Assembly: GCA_905220665.1 (NCBI GenBank)
Contig: CAJNAR010000014.1
Coordinates: 248,001 to 312,000, forward strand
DNA length: 64,000 nt
Direction: 5' to 3'
DNA from: Albugo candida
Lineage: Eukaryota; Oomycota; Peronosporomycetes; Albuginales; Albuginaceae
Position 1 is the first letter of the stretch. Every line of letters starts with the position of its first letter. Below are positions 58,254 to 64,000 of this stretch, piece after piece. Under the pieces are notes generated by a model that did not search any database, was not told the origin of the DNA, and saw nothing but the letters and a program-made list of their open reading frames with translations. The position numbers and the translations under genes are program-made.

Positions 58254-59650
58254 GGGTACTCGATTATTTCAACGTGAACAATATATCAGCACTCACGGTG
58301 AATGTTGATGGAATTCATAAAAATGGTCATCTTTTTATCGACCACATCCTATCATAACACTCCATTTGTTGTGTTCAAGAAACCAAGTTTCACGACCACA
58401 AGCAACTCGACTCATTTCAGTTTTTATTATCCTCAAAAATGTAGCAAAAAATGTTTGTCAACGACCACAACATTACTTTTCTCCTTCCGACTCAAACCGC
58501 AGTGGCGGCATCATGACAATCCTTCGTTCAGACTTTCCCGGTTACTCAACAGCTGAAGAACTCACCGATCGAAGCATTCGAAATCGTTATTTGGTTTTGC
58601 GTCTTATCATTCACGATGCACCGGTGTATATTCACAATGTATATGCACCGGTCAAGGCCGAGGAACGAGTGGGTTCTTATGAGTTATTGCTTTCAAACGC
58701 TTTCGAATCGACCGCAACACATATCGTGTTCGGTGATTTCAACACACCACTCGATCCAGCTATCGATGCTTCGAGTGGAACAATTCGACACGAACCAAGT
58801 CGATTAGCGTGTTTGGAATGGCTTTCACAGTTGGGTGTGGTAGACGCTTGGCGAATCCAATATCCGACTGAAAAAGTATTTGCAGGACCATTACCGCGCA
58901 AGAATCGACTTGATTATATTTGCATGTCGGAAGAGCTATTCAATATGGTATACAAAACCTCTGAGTATTTTCGTCCACGACATGCCGGAGATCATCTGGC
59001 ACAAAAAGTAACTTTTGCAAATCCAACTCAATCACCGGGTCGAGGATATTGGAAATGTTCATTCCGACTATTTGCATATCCTGAAGTTGTCGAACCAATC
59101 AAATTGGAAGCGAATTTGGCGCTCGAACGGTTGCGGATAACTTCGAATCCCGGTAAAATGTGGGAAAGTTGGAAGACGAAAATCAAGAAACAGCTTCAAA
59201 GCATTGAAAAAAAGGTTGCAAAAGATAGCCGACGTGATGTTGAGTCTAGCCAGCGTGTTTTGGAAGTCGCAGCAGCTCGATATCGCATTCAAGACACCAA
59301 TGAGTCACGGTATTTTTACGAATCGAGTCTCCAACAATTTAGAATCGCAGTCGAAAACAATGCGAAATACAACCAAGATGAAAGTTTCGACCATCACATG
59401 AAACATATGGAGAACTCTTCCAAGCATTTTTTCGCCCTACAGATAGTTCTTGGCGTCGCGTGCCGATCGAAATTGTTACAAAAAAATGTGGTACCGTGAC
59501 ATCGAACCCGAGGGAGATTATTGACGAATTCAGAGATCATTGGGGTGGTGTCATGGGCTCTCTTTATAGCTCAGAGACCGACTCAAATGTTCCAAGTGAA
59601 AGAAAGCAAAAAAAGTTACTCGATTCGATTCAAGTTTTCCTTCCCTCAGC
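58254..59650 (+). pseudogene. LINE copy 2 endonuclease
   Basis: The same blocks as copy 1 are present: NISALTVNVDGI, CCVQETKFHDHKQ, NVYAPVKAEER, VFGDFNTPLDPAID, RLDYICMS. Stops after HILS (TAA) and after SSKM (TAG) occur at the same bases as in copy 1. The endonuclease Asp after GDFNTPL is kept here. Confidence 0.88.
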
Positions 59651-59690
59651 AGAGCAAGACCGTCTCTCAACTCCCTGAAGTACGACCGAG

Positions 59691-62086
59691 ATGGCAGAAG
59701 CGATAAAGCACATGCGGAGTAGTTCATCTCTAGGTATGGATGGACTAGCAGCTGCATTATATCAGCTTGATCCGGAAACGTTTGGCGAGTGTCTAAAGAT
59801 CGTGTTCGAATATCAGCTGGGACGAGGAATTTTACTCGGATCACAATGTCACTCAGCAATCACACTTTTGTACAAGAAAGGATCACGAGGTGATCCTGGC
59901 AACTATCGACCGATCGCCCTGCTTTGCCTCGATATCAAAGTACTTTCAAAAGTGTTGGCGTATCGATTGCAACGTTTTTTGCCAAAAATGATCCATCAAG
60001 AACAAAAAGCATTTGTGCGAGGACGGTCAATCCATCACCATATTCGACATCTCACCGATATCCAAGACTTGGTCAATCATCGTAGGGAGGAAGCATATGC
60101 GACTTTTCTCGACTTTGAGAAAGCTTATGATCGAGTCAACTGGACGTACATGTTTCGCGTTATGGAAAAAATAGACGTTGGAAAAAGTTTCAACGACTAG
60201 GTTCGTCTTTTGTACAATAACACAAAGGCGCAGTTGATGATTAATGGAAATATAACACCTTCCATTACACCACAACGTGGAGTGAAAAAGGTGATCCTCT
60301 CTCAGCATTACTTTTTCTGATGACGATCGAACCTTTGGGAAATCTACTTTGACAACATGAAGAACATGACATTTGGATAAATGGCACGACTGTCGCAACT
60401 GGATTATTTTTTGCGGACGATTCGACATTGCTTTCAGAGACACCAAATGGTGTTTTGATGCAACTCGAACTCGTCCAAGTCTATTGCGATGGATCGGGTG
60501 TGAAACGCAACTTCAGTAAATCTTCCTTGCTCACGTTGAATCGGACCATGCCGTGTCCACGTATTCCCAATTTGACCATAATGGGTCCGGAGATTCGTTC
60601 GAGGATTTGAGTATTCCCTTCGGCCAGAAACCACTCATTCGATGGTTATTTCAACTCTCGACTAGCGTTTTTACGATGGGTTTGGTGTATGGTTTCGACA
60701 AGACGAACTGTTCGTGCTCGACTACTGGTTGCGCAGACGATAATTTTATCACGTTTGTGGCATTACACGATGCACGTGGACTTACCAGCAGTGACTATCC
60801 GACAATGGAAATTGATGTTGAATCGATTTTAGAATGTGGCATCAGATGGATTGGAGCATTTCAATATCAGATTTGAATGTTTCACAACGCCGTCAGTACT
60901 ACATGGAACAACCGATGTGGTTTCACTGCGACCAAAGTTACATTACGAAGCTCCTACTCGTTATCCGAGTACGCAGAACGTTTGGTACAATCTTGGCATG
61001 GTGGATGAACCACATCCAACATTTCGAAAAACGTTTTCTACGCTTTTCGAGATTCGAAGTCTGCAAGACTTTTTTCGTGAAAGTGACACATGGCCAACGA
61101 GGGAAGATTTCGTCGCCAACTATTACAACGACGAAGAGCTGAACACATCGCATATGTCTGAAGAAAAGTTGCTGAGTCGACTTTACAATGAAGTCACTCA
61201 GATTCTCCAGCGTATCCACTCGACGATTGGTCTCATCACTTGGATTATACCAACCACAAGTGGCAGATCATTTTATGTGGGAGTAAAAAGCAAGGAAAGG
61301 ACACATTATTTTCCATCTATTCCACGCTCACAACTCCCACGAATCGTTTGGAAACCTCCCGAACCAACCAAGAGTCATCCGATGTCGACACATTGGTCAT
61401 CACGGGAGAGATCGGACGCACTGGATTCAGAACGAGTTCGAACTTTTATGGCTACATCACGGCATCTTCGAAAACGTGTATTGCCTATTTACGAAGATCT
61501 GCAGTTTCGTCTAGCCTTTCGGATGTTGCCAGTTCGATCTCGTTTCTGGTTCTTAACAAATATTCAGCCCGACATTATATTGTGCACGCAGCCTTCGTGT
61601 GGGGCAGTGGAATCCGATCAACATCTCTTTCTAGAGTGCGATCACACGGCACAGTTATGGAGGGAGTTACTCCCTAGTTGGGATCAGTTTTTCTCCTCTC
61701 GACTACGTCGGACGCATATTACATGTGCAATTGTCCCAACAGTACGGTCGGATTGGAAAGAATATTTAGAGATTATATCAGAATTATGGCTTGCATTGCA
61801 AGCGGTGACACTGCACTTCGTCTGGACAGATCGGAATCGTCGTTTGTTCGATCATCGATCAGCAACTCCGACAGTTCCAGCACTTTCCGTGATCTACACC
61901 ACGTTTAGTGCGCACGTTCGGTACTTTCGAAGACAGTGTTACGTCCAAGAGGAACGCATTTGGCTTGCAAAGGTGCTGGATCAACTCGCAACGCAAGGAT
62001 CATTTGGTGGATTTTTCAGAAGCCGAAGATCATTACTGCGGGTACGGCACAGACAAGTCAAAATGCAAGTGCAACTCAGATCCTAG
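59691..62086 (+). pseudogene. LINE copy 2 reverse transcriptase and C-terminal zinc region
   Basis: The RT part runs to KSFND and the shared TAG at 60198. LLYNNTKAQ, then GDPLSALLF in another frame and FFADDSTLLSE follow. The C-terminal 416 codons (60836-62086) are open, ending in the SCGAVESDQHLFLECDHTAQLW zinc-type region and basic tail. The TAG and the base loss before GDPLS are identical in copy 1. Confidence 0.92.
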
Positions 62087-62753
62087 TCCTAGTTGGCTGG
62101 TTATGCTCACCGTAGTGTGGCGCACACCAATTTGAAAACCACGGTACTTTTGGACCATTTTCACAACTTTACATCTTTTTCAACTTTACAGCATTTACAA
62201 GCTGGACACAGTCTCGTATTAAGGGGTGCTGAGGCTACTACGATACGAGATTATCAGCGAGAAGGCATATTATCATCTCCCACAGGTATTTCACGAAAGG
62301 TTTTTTATATGTATATATGTTATTTAAGATAGCCTAGGCAACTAGAGAAGTCAGTTAGTCTAATTCTAGTAATATAGACACCTTCAACTGTGATCCAGAG
62401 TGGATAAAGCATCTTGTTAACTCCATGCCAGAGAGGATCAAAGCAGTAATTGAAGCAAAAGCGGGTTATACTGGCTGGTAGCATGTAATTTGTTTTATAG
62501 ATTATTATCATCCTAAAATCATCATTCGGAAAAAAACTCTGAAGGATTGCAGCGTTGTATACTGTAAAATTTTGTACCAGATTTTTTTGGCAGATTACTC
62601 ATCAGGCTTGTGTACCATGCTTCGGAAGTCAAAGTGTTTGTTTCATAAAGCGGTTAACATCTGGTTGCGGATAATCCATTCCGGGGGGTACTGTACAGCA
62701 GCAATTCTCTCTTGTAGATGAGCTGTGTGGCTTCCAGCCATTCTTTTTCCTCT

Positions 62754-62957
62754 TCACCTTCCCCCCTTCCTTCCTCTTCCTCCTCTCAACTCCAGTCTGA
62801 CTTGATGCTCTGACAGTCGAGATCCTCTGCTGCCTCCACCTCTTTCTGCTGTTGCTTCTGCGCCTGAAGTTACCTCTTCTTGTTGTTGGCTTGGTTCAAC
62901 TTGGCTAATAGGGCCAGTCTTCTTTTTTTCGGTGGAGCCATTATTAATAGGAAACAT
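62754..62957 (-). CDS. Short open frame, possible 5' end of the element split by Tc1
   Basis: The ATG at 62957 gives 67 residues (MFPINNGSTEKKKTG...), hydrophilic and Gly/Arg-rich at the end. A different frame stays open through the Tc1 right border (EKEWLEATQLIYKRELL), and a compositionally similar run resumes beyond the Tc1 left border at 54600. The two may once have been continuous. No family recognised. Confidence 0.3.
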   Translation of the reverse strand: MFPINNGSTEKKKTGPISQVEPSQQQEEVTSGAEATAERGGGSRGSRLSEHQVRLELRGGRGRKGGR

Positions 62958-63254
62958 ATTGAGATCGTTTTTTTTTTAAATTTGTTTTCTAATGCGAAAC
63001 AGTGTAATTAAATCCTTGTACGAGTTTGTGATAAATGATTGCTGATTGTCAAGTGATTGATGCAAAGTTGATACGGAATGATCTTATTGGCTGAGGGCAT
63101 TATTATAGCCGCTCCCTTTGAATCTCAAAAAATGTTAAATTTAATTAAATATATTCGAAAAAAAAAGTCTGGTTAATTAAAAAATCTCTCTGGATCTGTT
63201 AGGGAGCTTTCTGCCCGAAGTTGAAACAAAAAATTAAATTGTTGGTTCTTGGGG
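62958..63254. other. AT-rich spacer
   Basis: About 300 bases without an open frame; AT-rich with T and A runs near 62970 and 63160. Confidence 0.4.
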
Positions 63255-64000
63255 AGTTGCACCATATCGATATCCCGACAACTTTTTTCTTAAATTGCAG
63301 CTAGTTTTCAGTTACATTGCGTCATGTCTACTTAAATTATTACTCTCACAGCTCTTTTGATAAATAAAGAAGTTTATTTTTCTAACTAAAAGAAGTCATT
63401 TACGTCTCAGGCTAATTCTAGAAATATGGATACATAAATAGACGATTCATTGCCAGTTTTTTGTAGTTAAGCGAGAATGCGTCGTAAAGGCACAGCAATT
63501 ATCATGTACCAATGCCAAAAATAAAATGTGTTAGGAAAACTATCAACTTACTAGAGCTTGACCTGGACCTGAGCTAGCCAAAGTTGCGTTCCTCACAGGT
63601 GGCGCGGTATTGCCAATTTGCATCTACCTGAAGTTATTTTGCATCTGAGTAGCTTGCCAATGATTACTTTTTCACATGCAAAGGTATCATCACTTTTCCA
63701 TTTGCCACTATAGAAAGTAAGAGTAGAATGTGTCGAGTGGAAAATGTCATATGCAATAGCCGATCACACTTGATACTTTCTGTGTATTAGCCAATCACTT
63801 CTCGATCGAAGTTGTTGGAGCAACAAATTAGGGTGTGTATGGATGTCATTAGTTCGAAATGTAAAATCATATATGCAGTTTTCAAAAAAGAAAAAGTTGT
63901 GAGAGTAATAATCAAACTAGGCATACTGTAATTTAAAAAAAAGGGGTATCAATACCCAGATTTGATTTGAAAAAAAAATTGTCGGGATCTCAATACCCTT
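63255..64000. mobile_element. Non-autonomous (MITE-like) member of the copy A/B MULE family
   Basis: The left TIR (63255-63390) carries TATCCCGACAACTTTTTT and TAAATTATTACTCTCACAGC. The right TIR (63795-63950) is its reverse complement with GTTGTGAGAGTAATAATC. Only ~400 bases lie between, with no transposase. A further inverted TTGTCGGGATCTCAATACCC runs to the window end, so another TIR may begin there. Confidence 0.7.

Larger units (their letters stand above)
55669..62390 (+). mobile_element. Non-LTR retrotransposon (APE-type LINE), copy 2
   Basis: This 6.7-kb full-length copy is inverted relative to copy 1. An exact 12-bp target-site duplication, TGATCCAGAGTG, flanks it (55657-55668 and 62391-62402), and the target lies inside the Tc1 transposase gene. 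Homology with copy 1 starts and ends at the same bases, confirming the element ends. The 3' half (from ~58000) is nearly identical to copy 1, while ~56830-57560 differs strongly with indels. Confidence 0.95.
54725..62481 (+). pseudogene. Tc1-like transposase pseudogene (two pieces)
   Basis: Piece one is 54725-55668 and piece two 62391-62481; the LINE lies between. The N-terminus has an HTH (LTAEKRLRIVGMRQAG) and a second HTH-like block (STKAGQTAVRETLHAAGL). The third catalytic region reads EWPAN, stop, FDLNPIENV, stop, AKMKAA, the DLNPIE motif of Tc1 DD34E transposases. The last exonic part, after the LINE, completes IDPE-WIKHLVNSMPERIKAV and ends at TAG 62479. Several stops and frameshifts show it was dead or has since died. 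Confidence 0.88.
54623..62693 (+). mobile_element. Tc1/mariner-type element split by LINE copy 2
   Basis: The ends are inverted: CAGTACTCTCTGGAAAG at 54623 and, in reverse complement, CAGTACCCCCCGGAATG ending at 62693, each followed by ATTrTCCGC. A TA flanks the right end; the left has TG, probably mutated. Without the LINE and one target copy the element is about 1.34 kb, the normal Tc1 size. Its transposase begins with an HTH region. Confidence 0.88.

Overview
The window reads as nuclear DNA of an oomycete (stramenopile), most like an Albugo-type white rust. The support is a compact block of genes with very short spliceosomal introns (53-74 bp), a stramenopile-style myosin, a divergent ATG13, and a repeat-rich flank with oomycete-typical MULE, Ty1/copia and non-LTR elements. 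The genus is an inference; no rRNA or other marker is present.

Region 1 (1-7.4 kb) is gene-dense: a myosin heavy chain (minus, running off the left edge), phosphoglycerate kinase (divergent from it), a FYVE-finger protein with a hydrophobic tail, and a long coiled-coil protein. Region 2 (8.7-11.05 kb) is a decayed Mutator-like element (MULE) with 240-bp terminal inverted repeats (TIRs) built from 28-bp repeats. Region 3 (14-20.7 kb) is a second gene block: a CocE/S15-type alpha/beta-hydrolase that lacks its serine nucleophile, ATG13, an RWDD3-like small protein, and an unrecognised two-exon gene.

Region 4 (23-64 kb) is a graveyard of nested transposons. It holds MULE remnants of at least three FAR1-type lineages (23.2-25.7, 26.4-28.0, 42.1-45.1 and 49.2-51.1 kb), copia fragments (25.8-26.4, 29.0 and 46.2-49.2 kb), two inverted 6.7-kb copies of one LINE (32.9-39.65 kb minus; 55.67-62.39 kb plus), two copies of a tRNA-derived SINE, a Tc1-like element split by the second LINE, and several TIR-bearing non-autonomous elements. 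One intact reading frame for a putative secreted protein (30.97-31.6 kb) lies in this region beside a degenerate ~225-bp tandem array.

The housekeeping genes are not one pathway: glycolysis (PGK), actin-based transport (myosin), phosphoinositide membrane binding (FYVE) and autophagy initiation (ATG13). FYVE and ATG13 both act in PI3P/endomembrane biology, but nothing here links them. The most informative signals are evolutionary. The two LINE copies share the same disabling lesions although one has clean target-site duplications, and their divergence is patchy. The CocE-family gene keeps its Asp and His but not its Ser.
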